Made by a program: the position numbers and the translations under genes. A stretch of 33,896 nucleotides of DNA. Origin: Lewinellaceae bacterium (GTDB taxonomy: Bacteria; Bacteroidota; Bacteroidia; Chitinophagales; Saprospiraceae). Under the pieces are notes generated by a model. It ran no database searches. It saw only the letters and a program-made list of their open reading frames with translations, and was not told the origin of the DNA. The first letter of the stretch is position 1; each line of letters starts with the position of its first letter. The stretch lies in assembly GCA_024639065.1 (NCBI GenBank), contig JAHEJC010000018.1:1-33896 (forward strand), read 5' to 3'. Positions 8,228-17,329 of this stretch are shown here, in pieces.

Positions 8228-9646
8228 TTATGGTTGACTTCCTTCTACAACCTCGGCAGTTGCCGATGCCTGCTCATGACCATGAACATATTGATCTCCA
8301 GAAGATTTCAGTATATGTTTTACTTCCGCAATCGCCACTACAGGAGCCACCCGAGTAAACAGTAAATAGAAAGTAAAAAAGATACCAAGAGTCCCCAAGA
8401 ATATGCCTATTTCAACGAACGAAGGCACGTAATAACTCCAGCTAGAAGGTAGATAATCCCGCGCTAAGGTCGTGCCTATTATAACAAATCGTTCAAACCA
8501 CATACCAATATTTACAAAAATGGACATGAAAAAAGTCCACCAAATATTTCGTCTAATTTTTCTAAACCAGAATACTTGCGGGGACAATACATTACAAGCC
8601 ATCATTCCGAAATAGGCCCACCAATAAGGTCCTAATGCCCTGTTGAAGAATGCAAACTGCTCGTAAACGTATCCGGAGTACCAGGCAATAAATAATTCAG
8701 TGAGATAAGCGACCCCTACAATGGTTCCAGTAACTAAGATCACCTTATTCATCGACTCGATATGTTCTATAGTAATATATTCTTTTATATTCAAGACATG
8801 CCGGGTGATCACCATTAAAGTCAATACCATGGCAAATCCGGAAAAGATAGCTCCTGCTACAAAGTAAGGAGGAAATATCGTGGTATGCCAACCGGGAATC
8901 ACAGAAGTGGCAAAGTCAAAACTTACAATCGTGTGAACAGAAAGGACTAGCGGTGTAGCAAGTCCTGCCAAAACTAAGGAAAGGGATTCCCAGCGTTGCC
9001 AGTGTTTAGCCGATCCTGTCCATCCAAAAGATAAGAAATTATAGAATTTTTTTCTGAGACCTTTTGCTCGATCTCTTACTGTAGCAAAATCAGGCACCAG
9101 ACCAGTATACCAGAAAAGCAGCGAAACGGTGAAATAAGTACTAATGGCAAACACATCCCACAGCAAAGGAGAGTTGAAGTTAGGCCATAAAGGGCCTCGA
9201 GTATTAGGATATGGGAAAAAGAAAAAGACCACCCAAATTCTTCCTACGTGAATTCCAGGGAAGATAGCTGCACAGATAACCGCAAAAATTGTCATTGCTT
9301 CAGCAGCCCGGTTTACCCCTGTACGCCATTTCTGTCTGAAAAGTAGTAAGATAGCGGAGATCAAGGTACCAGCATGTCCGATACCAATCCACCAAACAAA
9401 ATTGGTAATATCCCATCCCCAACCAATTGTCCGGTTAAGATTCCATGAAGTAATACCCTGCCAAATTGTAATCAACATGCAGATGACACCTAAGGTGAGA
9501 AATGATACAGACACCCCGAATGCAATCCACCAAGCTCTACTTGGTGCACGTTCTGTTGCAGCAACCAAATCCACGGTGATATCATGATAGGTCTTATTCC
9601 CTTCTATTAACGGGTCTCTAATTGGTGATGTGTAATGTCCACTCAT
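8228..9646 (-). CDS. actC: Alternative complex III quinol-binding membrane subunit ActC (NrfD/PsrC family)
   Basis: A 472-residue NrfD/PsrC-type membrane protein with about ten helices. ActC is the family member that binds menaquinol on the periplasmic side and hands electrons to the Fe-S clusters of ActB. H133 (in [10 protein letters not shown]) and D164 (in [11 protein letters not shown]) lie where polar residues of the quinol pocket are expected; this mapping is from memory of the family, not an alignment. The N-terminal segment, including [14 protein letters not shown], is typical. The C-terminus is soluble and cytoplasmic. It lies 16 bp after actB and 34 bp before actD. Confidence 0.93.
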   Translation of the reverse strand: MSGHYTSPIRDPLIEGNKTYHDITVDLVAATERAPSRAWWIAFGVSVSFLTLGVICMLITIWQGITSWNLNRTIGWGWDITNFVWWIGIGHAGTLISAILLLFRQKWRTGVNRAAEAMTIFAVICAAIFPGIHVGRIWVVFFFFPYPNTRGPLWPNFNSPLLWDVFAISTYFTVSLLFWYTGLVPDFATVRDRAKGLRKKFYNFLSFGWTGSAKHWQRWESLSLVLAGLATPLVLSVHTIVSFDFATSVIPGWHTTIFPPYFVAGAIFSGFAMVLTLMVITRHVLNIKEYITIEHIESMNKVILVTGTIVGVAYLTELFIAWYSGYVYEQFAFFNRALGPYWWAYFGMMACNVLSPQVFWFRKIRRNIWWTFFMSIFVNIGMWFERFVIIGTTLARDYLPSSWSYYVPSFVEIGIFLGTLGIFFTFYLLFTRVAPVVAIAEVKHILKSSGDQYVHGHEQASATAEVVEGSQP

Positions 9647-9662
9647 TTATTCAATAGTTCTT

Positions 9663-12600
9663 TTATGAATACAATTCTTCATTTGAGTTGATCACCTTCG
9701 CTGCATAATTAACCGATGATCTAACATTTGTTTCTTCTAATAATATATAATTAAGATGCGAATCAAATTTTGCGTTTAGATCGCCTTCCTTATTATTTTG
9801 GTCTCCAAAAGTGATTGCTCCTGTAGGACATGAAGTCTGGCAAGCCGTCATTACGTCTCTATCTTGCAACCTTCTATTTTCGGATTTAGCTGTCAACTTA
9901 CCTTCTTGAATTCGTTGAGCACAAAAACTGCATTTTTCCATCACACCTCTGGATCTAACGGTTACATCTGGATTAAGCACCATTCTGGTGAGATTGTCTG
10001 CATATAAGTTAACCGCTTCTTCATTTACAGCATATTCATTGATAGGCCATAAATCAGCCGCCATGTAATCAGCCCAGTTGAGTCTTCTTACTTTGAATGG
10101 ACAGTTATTGGCGCAATATCGAGTTCCTACACAGCGGTTATATATCATTTGGTTCAATCCTTCTGAGCTATGATTCGTCGCATTTACCGGACACACGTTT
10201 TCACAAGGTGCGTTGTCACAATGCTGGCACATCATGGGCTGGTATACGGTTTTCGGGTTTTCAAAATCACCATAATAGTAGCGGTCTATCCTTAGCCAGG
10301 ACATTTCTTGATGCCTAGCCACATTTCTTTTCCCTACAACTGGCACATTGTTTTCTGCCATACAAGCTACCGTGCATGCTCCACAACCAATACAGGCATT
10401 CATATCTACATGCAGTCCCCAATGATGACCTGATTCATAAAGATCACTGTAATCGGGATAGATTGAATTTGCATTGAGTTTTTGATGGTGTTCTCTTTCG
10501 TGATGTAGTTCATCAACAAAGTCTTCCAGATCGTTAAGATGCGTTCCTCGAAAGATCGTTCTTGAAGTAAGAGATCCCTGGTATCCTTTTATTCGATTTA
10601 ACAAGGGTGCATTGATTTCAGCTAATGCAGATTCATCTGCATTGACAATTTCATTGGTATCAGTATCTTCGGCTTTAACGCCCATGGTGTGGTGATACTG
10701 AACACATGAAAAATGTTCTTCCTCACTTAATTTACCACCAACGTCTATACCCGTAACGTAATATTGAGTCAACCCGTCTTGTTGAGGCAACCAATTTTGA
10801 ACACTTACCCCTACCCCATTTCCACATCTACCGGCTTTGTCCCTACCATAACCAAGGCTTAAAGCGAAAGTGTTTTCCATCTGACCAAATTGTTGAATCA
10901 CTGGAACGGTCACTTCAGCTTCTCCATTCGTAAGGAGCACCACATCACCATCATCCAATCCATTAAACCCCGAAATAGTTTTTTTCCCATCAAATGTAAC
11001 TGGCACAGCTAAATAGTTACCCCAAGTACAGCGATTAACAGGATCAGGCATTTCTTGAAGCCAAGGATTATTGGCATAAGCTCCACCTCCCATGTTTATG
11101 GATTCATATATATTGATTTCGGGTGTTCCTGCAGGCGTTGGTGTGGTCACTTGTAAACCACTGACATCAATTGGTGTTTCCTGGAGAACTGGAGCGTCAA
11201 CTTCCAAATGGAGTACCCCATCATGCAAGCTTTTATCCCAAAAAGATTGAAAATCACCGCCCCCGGAAAGCGGGAACATCTTTTCCTTCCAAACTAATTT
11301 TACATATTCTAGATAGGGTTGCTCCGCCGTCTTTTCATGTCGCGTACTTTCAGCCCAGGTCAACAAGGAAGCACCTGCCTGTCTGGTATTAAATATTGGA
11401 GAAATAGTAGGTTGGATCAGACTAAAATGTCCTTTCTTAGGTTCAGCATCTCCCCATGATTCCAAGAAATGGTTTACCGGGGCACTCCAATTGCAACTGG
11501 TAGCCGTTTCATCCGCATGGCTATTGAGAGCTATCTTAATTCCAACACTGTTCATAGCTCTTTCAAAATCTGCACCATTGGGCAGTTCATAGATTGGATT
11601 GCAATTGTTAACAATTAATAAATCGATCTGGCCATCGGCCATTTGATTGATCAACTCAGTTATGCCTCTTTCGTCTCCTTGTCTTTGATAAGAAGGATTA
11701 GAAATATCCAGGGTATTGCTATAATTCTGTAATAAAGTATTAATCTGGTTAATCAATAATTGTTCAGCAACCACATTGGAGTCAGAAATTACGAGTGTAG
11801 ATCCTTGATGACTCATTAAGTCTTCTGCTATTCGGGTCATTGCAGATCGGGCTTGATCATTTAGGACTGGTGCATTTATGCTTATAGCTCCCTTTTTCTC
11901 TGCGATCGCATTATATAAGTGTGCAATAGCAGCACCTTGTTCTGAAGGTCTTACCAACACCCGGTTGTCGGCGTTGGATCCGGTCAACGACATCATTGAT
12001 TCCACTTGATAATGCCTGGACATTTCAGGATTGTGGCTATCGCCAATTTTTCTTCCCTTGGCATAATCCGCAGCATATTCGACTGGAGAAATCCAAGTAC
12101 CTAGAAAATCAGCTCCAAAGCTGACAATCACTTTTGCTTTATCAAAATGATAACTTGGAATAGCTTTAAGTCCAAATTGTTGCTCATTGGCAATTAAGAT
12201 AGCGGCGCTGGACTTAGGATCATAACTTACTACAGAAGTACCAGGATATGCTTTGGTAAAATCAGTGATCGCCGACTGTAAAGATGGACTTAAAATCGAT
12301 TCCGTGACAATAGCCACTTTAGATTCTCTACGCAGCGCACCAATCATTTCTCGATCTAGTTCTTCCCAGGTAGACTCATTCATTTGACCATCTACCATCT
12401 TGGCAGGTCCTTTCAGCCTATTTACATCATATAAACTCAAGACTGATGCTTGAACTCTGGCTGAAGTGCCGCCTTTAGATAAAGGGGATAACGAATTTCC
12501 TTCAATTTTGATAGGTCTTCCTTCCCGTGTTTTTACTAAAACTGCACAGTAATCACCCCCGTTTAAGAAAGTCGAAGCATAATAATTAGCCACACCCGGA

Positions 12601-12866
12601 ACAATTTGATCTGGCTTGACTACATAAGGAATTGCTTTTCGAATCGGCGCTTCACAGGACGCAGCGATTGTGGCAGCACTTAGGCTAAAACCTAAGTATT
12701 TTAGAAAATCTCTCCTGGAGCCCGGTACACTTGCTCCAGTATGTTCATCTTGAATGGCATCGGCTATTGGCAGCGGTTTAAACTCATTCCCTGCGTCCTT
12801 TAGAAACTTTTCATCCCGGGTTAGATCCTTTTCTCCGATCCAAATATCAAAGTGATTAGATTTCAT
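9663..12866 (-). CDS. actB: Alternative complex III Fe-S subunit ActB (molybdopterin-like domain fused to ferredoxin domain)
   Basis: A 1067-residue periplasmic protein. An N-terminal extension of about 50 residues precedes a twin-arginine motif (SRRDFLKYLGF, Arg51-Arg52) and a lipobox-like IAASC (Cys71). This is the late-starting Tat signal typical of the family. The first two-thirds resembles molybdopterin oxidoreductases, but in ACIII this domain is known to lack molybdenum. The C-terminal third carries the Fe-S ligands: CIGCGACTVAC (about residue 824), CQHCDNAPCENVCP (about 879), CVGTRYCANNCPF (about 914), and CSFC (about 979) with CQTSCP (about 1009). This suits three [4Fe-4S] clusters and one [3Fe-4S] cluster, a wire from ActC quinol to the ActA hemes. 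It starts 36 bp after actA. The length is normal for the fused form. Confidence 0.95.
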   Translation of the reverse strand: MKSNHFDIWIGEKDLTRDEKFLKDAGNEFKPLPIADAIQDEHTGASVPGSRRDFLKYLGFSLSAATIAASCEAPIRKAIPYVVKPDQIVPGVANYYASTFLNGGDYCAVLVKTREGRPIKIEGNSLSPLSKGGTSARVQASVLSLYDVNRLKGPAKMVDGQMNESTWEELDREMIGALRRESKVAIVTESILSPSLQSAITDFTKAYPGTSVVSYDPKSSAAILIANEQQFGLKAIPSYHFDKAKVIVSFGADFLGTWISPVEYAADYAKGRKIGDSHNPEMSRHYQVESMMSLTGSNADNRVLVRPSEQGAAIAHLYNAIAEKKGAISINAPVLNDQARSAMTRIAEDLMSHQGSTLVISDSNVVAEQLLINQINTLLQNYSNTLDISNPSYQRQGDERGITELINQMADGQIDLLIVNNCNPIYELPNGADFERAMNSVGIKIALNSHADETATSCNWSAPVNHFLESWGDAEPKKGHFSLIQPTISPIFNTRQAGASLLTWAESTRHEKTAEQPYLEYVKLVWKEKMFPLSGGGDFQSFWDKSLHDGVLHLEVDAPVLQETPIDVSGLQVTTPTPAGTPEINIYESINMGGGAYANNPWLQEMPDPVNRCTWGNYLAVPVTFDGKKTISGFNGLDDGDVVLLTNGEAEVTVPVIQQFGQMENTFALSLGYGRDKAGRCGNGVGVSVQNWLPQQDGLTQYYVTGIDVGGKLSEEEHFSCVQYHHTMGVKAEDTDTNEIVNADESALAEINAPLLNRIKGYQGSLTSRTIFRGTHLNDLEDFVDELHHEREHHQKLNANSIYPDYSDLYESGHHWGLHVDMNACIGCGACTVACMAENNVPVVGKRNVARHQEMSWLRIDRYYYGDFENPKTVYQPMMCQHCDNAPCENVCPVNATNHSSEGLNQMIYNRCVGTRYCANNCPFKVRRLNWADYMAADLWPINEYAVNEEAVNLYADNLTRMVLNPDVTVRSRGVMEKCSFCAQRIQEGKLTAKSENRRLQDRDVMTACQTSCPTGAITFGDQNNKEGDLNAKFDSHLNYILLEETNVRSSVNYAAKVINSNEELYS

Positions 12867-12902
12867 ATATCTGTTACAGTTGTACTGATAGTTTTAATTA
12901 AA

Positions 12903-14315
12903 TTAATAATGACACTTTTGGCATTCAAGCCCTCCTATATCTTCAACAGTCACTTTGTCCTTTTTACCACTCTTAATTTCATCATGATATTGCTTAAATG
13001 ACTCCAGATAATAATTGTTGTCCCCAAAACTCTTCACTTCAGTTTCACGATGACAATTAATACACCAACCCATAGAGAGGGGTGAATATTGACCAACTAC
13101 TTCCATTTCTTCAATTTTACCATGACACGTTTGGCATTCCAGTTTGCCGATTTTCACATGCTGCGCATGATTAAAATACACATGATCGGGTAAATTGTGC
13201 ACTCGAGTCCATTCCACAGGACCTTGAATATTTTCTTTAGTATCGTTGGTAAGTGAAGCTTTCAGTTCATCCCATTGCTCTTCTACCAAGCGATTTCCTT
13301 CACGATCAAGCTCAACGACTTCATTGGTCAGTTTGTATTGATCTGCCATCCACTTTTTAAACATGCTCTCTATTTCAGCTTCTGTCATATTATCATAGTT
13401 ATCTATATATTGATCCGTGTTAGGATCAAAACCAACTGAAGCATAGATTTTTGAAATTTCCGCAGTTCCATAAACAGAACCATTTTTAATAGCCTTATGG
13501 CAATTCATACACGTATTCATAGCGGGAATGACAGCGTGCTTGCTTCTACGAGCTCCATCATGACAATATTGACATTCGATTTGATGGAGACCAGCGTGGG
13601 TAACGTGTGAATATTTAATTGGCTGCTCTGGCGCATAACCTTGTTGTCTGCCAAAAGCTATTCCATTGTTGACGGTAGTGTAGCCGGCTAATATGACTAA
13701 ACAGAATATTATAAAAGTCACCATACCTTTAGAAGTCAAGGATTCGAACAGCGAAAAGGATTTGTCCGCCACTGCTTCATCATCAGGTTTGGCCGCAATA
13801 TTTAATCGAGAAATTAATCTGGCAAGGGTGAGCGCAAGAATTATTAAGACGGCTAACAAACTATAATAGATCCAATTATTAGATCGCTTTTCAACCTGAA
13901 CAGCGACTTCTCCAGCAATTGCCACATCTCCATAGGTTCCATCAAAAACACCATTCACATAAGCCAAGATAGAGGCTATGTGATCATCCGTCAAATTTGG
14001 AAAATTCTGCATTGGAACTTTGTTGTATTCATTGAATACTTCCACTGCCCGAGGGTGTTCGGCCTGCACCAGACTTTGCGAAGCTCTGATCCAGGTATAC
14101 AGGTCTTCCTGAGGAAAGTCCGCCCACCTATCTTCAACCCCTCCAAGAGCAGGTCCGGTGGACTTGGTTTTCATATTTTTATTATGACATACAGCACAGT
14201 TTGTCCTAAAAAGCTCTTTGCCTTCATCGGGATCTTGAGCGGATATATAAAATATGGAAAGAGAAAAGGTAACTATTAGACAAAGAAGTCTATTCCGATA
14301 TAACCTATAATTCAT
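12903..14315 (-). CDS. actA: Alternative complex III multiheme cytochrome c ActA with extra N-terminal monoheme domain
   Basis: First gene of the act-cox operon (470 residues from ATG at 14315; a GTG two codons upstream is also possible). A signal sequence ends near FYISAQ. Next comes a class I cytochrome c domain with heme site C40-AV-C43-H44 (residues about 30-125). Two hydrophobic helices follow, near residues 150-172 and 195-218. The C-terminal half has five more CxxCH sites: CQYCH, CMNCH, CQTCH, CINCH, CQKCH. The last lies at the extreme C-terminus. Five hemes is the standard ActA count; the N-terminal monoheme domain brings this protein to six. In ACIII these hemes receive electrons from ActB. 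The sequence between the second and third pentaheme sites is long and acidic. Confidence 0.93.
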   Translation of the reverse strand: MNYRLYRNRLLCLIVTFSLSIFYISAQDPDEGKELFRTNCAVCHNKNMKTKSTGPALGGVEDRWADFPQEDLYTWIRASQSLVQAEHPRAVEVFNEYNKVPMQNFPNLTDDHIASILAYVNGVFDGTYGDVAIAGEVAVQVEKRSNNWIYYSLLAVLIILALTLARLISRLNIAAKPDDEAVADKSFSLFESLTSKGMVTFIIFCLVILAGYTTVNNGIAFGRQQGYAPEQPIKYSHVTHAGLHQIECQYCHDGARRSKHAVIPAMNTCMNCHKAIKNGSVYGTAEISKIYASVGFDPNTDQYIDNYDNMTEAEIESMFKKWMADQYKLTNEVVELDREGNRLVEEQWDELKASLTNDTKENIQGPVEWTRVHNLPDHVYFNHAQHVKIGKLECQTCHGKIEEMEVVGQYSPLSMGWCINCHRETEVKSFGDNNYYLESFKQYHDEIKSGKKDKVTVEDIGGLECQKCHY

Positions 14316-14385
14316 TATCACCTAGTTAAATATAAATATTTAAATCACTTATATATGTAAAAATATTGCATGTTTGAATGCGCTG

Positions 14386-14416
14386 CAAAAATACACTTAG
14401 CATACTATGTAAACAA
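14386..14416 (-). promoter_or_regulatory. Candidate promoter of the act-cox operon
   Basis: Read on the minus strand, TTG (14416-14414) is separated by 20 bases from TATTTTTG (14393-14386). This fits the Bacteroidota sigma-factor pattern TTTG/TTG, about 19 bases, then TAnnTTTG. A start a few bases downstream would give a leader of roughly 65 nt before the actA ATG. Such motifs occur by chance in AT-rich DNA, so this is supported only by position and spacing. Read-through from thyA, which lies upstream in the same direction, is also possible. Confidence 0.4.
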
Positions 14417-14436
14417 TATTTATTTATTTATTATAA

Positions 14437-14459
14437 TTATTTAGATTATGTCTAAATAA
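14437..14459. repeat. Perfect 9-bp inverted repeat between thyA and the act operon
   Basis: TTATTTAGA, a 5-base centre (TTATG), then TCTAAATAA: a perfect palindrome with 9-bp arms. It begins 10 bp beyond the thyA stop and lies about 20 bp upstream of the candidate act promoter. It could be an operator for a dimeric regulator (TTTAG-n-CTAAA symmetry) or a weak AT-rich transcript end for thyA. The sequence cannot decide between these. Confidence 0.6.
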
Positions 14460-14468
14460 AGTCACTCA

Positions 14469-15263
14469 TTATACCGCCACCGCGGCTTTTATATGTGGAT
14501 GATGTTGGTAATTTACCAAATCGAAATCATCAAATGTAAAATCAAAAATCGAATCTACCGATGGGGATAATTTCATCGTTGGAAGAGGCAATGGTTCCCG
14601 GCTAATTTGCAGTTTAGCCTGATCCAAATGATTGGCATATAAGTGAACATCCCCAAACGTGTGAATAAACTCTCCAACTTCCAGGCCACATACTTTTGCC
14701 ATCATCAACGTAAGCAGTGCGTAGGATGCGATATTAAATGGCACCCCTAAAAATACATCTGCAGATCGTTGATACAACTGGCAGGACAATTTTCCCTCCG
14801 TGACATAAAACTGGAATAAGCAATGACACGGACTTAATGCCATTTCAGACAAATCACCAACATTCCAGGCATTAATAATAATTCGTCGGGATTGAGGATC
14901 ATTTTTAATTAAATCCACAGCTTGCTGAATTTGATCTATGGTGCGCCCATCCCGGCTTTCCCAGCTACGCCATTGTTTACCATATACCGGGCCCAGATCG
15001 CCGGTCTCATCTGCCCATTCATTCCAAATACGGACACCGTTTTCCTGCAGATATTTAACATTAGTATCTCCGTTTAAAAACCATAATAATTCGTGGATAA
15101 TGCTCTTAAGGTGTAGCTTCTTAGTTGTAACCAAAGGAAAACCGTCTTCCAAATTCATGCGCATCTGATAGCCAAATACACTCAGGGTTCCAATGCCGGT
15201 TCGATCACTCTTTGGCACACCATTGTGCAAAATATGCTGTAGTAGATCCAAATATATTTGCAT
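14469..15263 (-). CDS. thyA: Thymidylate synthase
   Basis: A 264-residue enzyme, the same length as the E. coli enzyme and very similar throughout. It converts dUMP to dTMP using 5,10-methylenetetrahydrofolate, releasing dihydrofolate. The catalytic Cys146 is in [12 protein letters not shown]. Substrate-binding segments such as [37 protein letters not shown] and [18 protein letters not shown] are all present. It starts with ATG at 15263 and ends 154 bp upstream of actA. A canonical dihydrofolate reductase gene (folA), which often follows thyA, is absent here. It is divergent from the ubiD-like gene across a 239-bp spacer. Confidence 0.97.
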   Translation of the reverse strand: MQIYLDLLQHILHNGVPKSDRTGIGTLSVFGYQMRMNLEDGFPLVTTKKLHLKSIIHELLWFLNGDTNVKYLQENGVRIWNEWADETGDLGPVYGKQWRSWESRDGRTIDQIQQAVDLIKNDPQSRRIIINAWNVGDLSEMALSPCHCLFQFYVTEGKLSCQLYQRSADVFLGVPFNIASYALLTLMMAKVCGLEVGEFIHTFGDVHLYANHLDQAKLQISREPLPLPTMKLSPSVDSIFDFTFDDFDLVNYQHHPHIKAAVAV

Positions 15264-15305
15264 TCCTTGGTTGAAGTTTATTAAAAAATTCAGGTTAGTT
15301 CAGCC

Positions 15306-15323
15306 TAATTTTGTGCAAAACTA
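15306..15323. promoter_or_regulatory. Symmetric element holding two divergent promoter-like -7 boxes
   Basis: TAATTTTG on the plus strand and TAGTTTTG on the minus strand face outwards from a 2-base centre, forming a near-palindrome (15 of 16 arm positions match). Both fit TAnnTTTG. The minus box would give thyA a leader of about 45 nt. Neither has a clear TTG at the usual upstream distance, so promoter function is tentative. The rest of the thyA-ubiD spacer holds no ORF. Confidence 0.3.
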
Positions 15324-15398
15324 ATATAAAAAACAAATTAGAAATAAATAAATATGAAAATTTATAGTAAAGATCTGTGGAGTAAAAAACAATAGCCC

Positions 15399-15434
15399 GT
15401 TCATTTAGTACTTTAGTAGTTCTAATAAATGAAC
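15399..15434. repeat. Inverted repeat upstream of the ubiD-like gene
   Basis: GTTCATTTA (15399-15407) and TAAATGAAC (15426-15434) are perfect 9-bp complementary arms around an 18-base centre. They lie about 70 bp before the ubiD-like start codon. It may be an operator or a leader hairpin. No other copy was noticed in the window. Confidence 0.5.
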
Positions 15435-15502
15435 TGTGTAATCAAAACATTTACATTTATTAAAGGTTTAACCATAAATAAATTAATAAAATATTTTTGA
15501 TT

Positions 15503-17317
15503 ATGGGTTATAAAAGTTTGAGAGATTGTGTCAAGGATTTAGAACGTAATCATATGCTGGTTCGAGTAGTGGAACCAGTCGATCCAAACTTAGAGATTGC
15601 CGATATTCAATTTAAAGTAAATGAAGCCGGCGGACCAGCTTTATTGTTTGAAAATATTAAAGGGTCTCCTTTCCAGGCGGTTTCCAACATTTATGGTACA
15701 AATGCACGAATCGAGTATATTTTTCGTCATACGCTGGATAAAGTTAAAAAAGTAGTGTCTATGAAAAAAGACCCTACCCTGGCTTTGCGTAATCCATTAG
15801 AAGGTCTAAAAGCGGGACTGGCTGCTTGGCGAGGTTTACCTAGACGATCCAGATGGAATAGGGCTTCACGATATGGAATAACACGTATCGATCAGCTTCC
15901 CTTGATCAAAAGTTGGCCAATGGATGGTGGGGCATTTATTACGCTTCCCCAAGTATGTACTTTGCCTCCGGATGAAAGGAATATTATGAAATCAAATCTT
16001 GGAATGTATCGTATCCAAATGAACGGAAATGATTATATATTTAATGAAGAGGTAGGGATGCATTATCAGATACATCGAGGAATAGGGGTACATCATCAAG
16101 CTTACAATAATTCGGCCATGCCATTTAAGGCAAGTATTTTTGTCGGAGGGCCACCTTCCAATGCCTTATCAGCCATAATGCCTTTGCCAGAGGGACTCTC
16201 AGAGCTTACTTTTGCAGGCATGTTAAATGGTAGACGCTTTAGATACGATTGGGAAGAAGATTGCGTGATCGCTTGCGAAGCTGATTTTGTGATTACCGGA
16301 ACGATACTAAAAGATACAAAAAAACCAGAAGGCCCTTTTGGGGACCACCTGGGATATTATAGTTTGGAACATCCTTTTCCGGTGATGAAAGTCGACAAAG
16401 TGTATCACCGGCGAAATCCTTTATGGCATTTTACGGCAGTTGGGAGGCCGCCGCAGGAAGACTCCGGGTTTGGATACCTTATTCATCAAATCGTCGCGCC
16501 ATTGACACCGGAAGAATTTCCTGGATTAGTTGAATTACATGCGGTGGATGCAGCCGGTGTCCATCCATTGTTATTGGCCATAGGCAAGGAACGGTATATG
16601 CCATTTAGAGAAAAACAACCTGAAGAAATCTTAACCATCGCCAATCATATCCTTGGATCCGGCCAAACGTCTTTGGCAAAATATGTAATTATCGCAGCTC
16701 AGGATGAATATGCAGGATTGAATACGCATAATATTCCATCCTTTCTGCAGCATGTTCTAGAACGAGTGGATTGGAGAAGAGATTTGCATTTCCAAACTAA
16801 AACCACCATCGATACGCTCGATTATTCAGGTGATGGATGGAATAGCGGTTCAAAAGTAGTTATAGCAGCAAGAGGTGATAGGATTAGATCATTAGCTACT
16901 CAACTTCCACCTCAATTCATATTAACCGATGCATTCAAGGCTCCAAAACTGGTGCTGCCGGGAATAGTCGCCATGGAATATAATGGGTTGAATGAACATT
17001 TTATAGAGCAAATTGGAAAGTTGGCCACATTTCTGAAAAATCAAGCACTTAAATCGGTTCCATTATTAATAGTAGTTGATGACAGCCAATTTGTTGCTGA
17101 AACACTGAATAATTTTCTTTGGGTCACATTCACCCGATCCAACCCGGCCAGCGACATTTATGGAGTAGATTCATGGACCATCCAAAAACATTGGGGATGC
17201 AACGGTTCATTGATCATCGATGCCAGAAAAAAACCACATCATGCTCCGGAATTAGAAAGATTATATAATGTAGACCGATTCTTTAAAAAAGGTGGATCTT
17301 TGCATGGTATTTTATAA
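15503..17317 (+). CDS. UbiD-family decarboxylase (probable menaquinone biosynthesis)
   Basis: A 604-residue member of the UbiD family, which decarboxylates aromatic or unsaturated acids using prenylated FMN made by UbiX. Family residues are seen: N165 and R170 in NLGMYRIQ (metal and phosphate region), and E276-GPFG-D281-HLGYY, the E(D)-R-E acidic pair that drives catalysis. ATG at 15503 is chosen over a TTG two codons upstream. The length of about 600 residues suits the long form found in Bacteroidota, generally annotated as menaquinone biosynthesis decarboxylase. That role fits the nearby menaquinol-oxidising ACIII operon, but the exact substrate is inference. No ubiX or other men/mqn gene is in view. 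It is followed 12 bp later by the rRNA methyltransferase gene. Confidence 0.88.
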   Translation: MGYKSLRDCVKDLERNHMLVRVVEPVDPNLEIADIQFKVNEAGGPALLFENIKGSPFQAVSNIYGTNARIEYIFRHTLDKVKKVVSMKKDPTLALRNPLEGLKAGLAAWRGLPRRSRWNRASRYGITRIDQLPLIKSWPMDGGAFITLPQVCTLPPDERNIMKSNLGMYRIQMNGNDYIFNEEVGMHYQIHRGIGVHHQAYNNSAMPFKASIFVGGPPSNALSAIMPLPEGLSELTFAGMLNGRRFRYDWEEDCVIACEADFVITGTILKDTKKPEGPFGDHLGYYSLEHPFPVMKVDKVYHRRNPLWHFTAVGRPPQEDSGFGYLIHQIVAPLTPEEFPGLVELHAVDAAGVHPLLLAIGKERYMPFREKQPEEILTIANHILGSGQTSLAKYVIIAAQDEYAGLNTHNIPSFLQHVLERVDWRRDLHFQTKTTIDTLDYSGDGWNSGSKVVIAARGDRIRSLATQLPPQFILTDAFKAPKLVLPGIVAMEYNGLNEHFIEQIGKLATFLKNQALKSVPLLIVVDDSQFVAETLNNFLWVTFTRSNPASDIYGVDSWTIQKHWGCNGSLIIDARKKPHHAPELERLYNVDRFFKKGGSLHGIL

Positions 17318-17329
17318 AATATCATTTTA

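Noticed and set aside
9663-12866. Molybdenum enzyme reading of ActB
   Set aside because: The N-terminal domain resembles molybdopterin oxidoreductases, but the operon and fused ferredoxin domain identify it as ActB, a family known to lack molybdenum.
14411-14440. TTTA/TTAT tandem-like repeats upstream of actA
   Set aside because: Short AT-rich repetition expected from base composition; no defined unit beyond the palindrome already listed.
15492-15499. TATTTTTG box on the plus strand
   Set aside because: It ends only 3 bp before the ubiD-like ATG and lacks an upstream TTG, so it would require a leaderless transcript.
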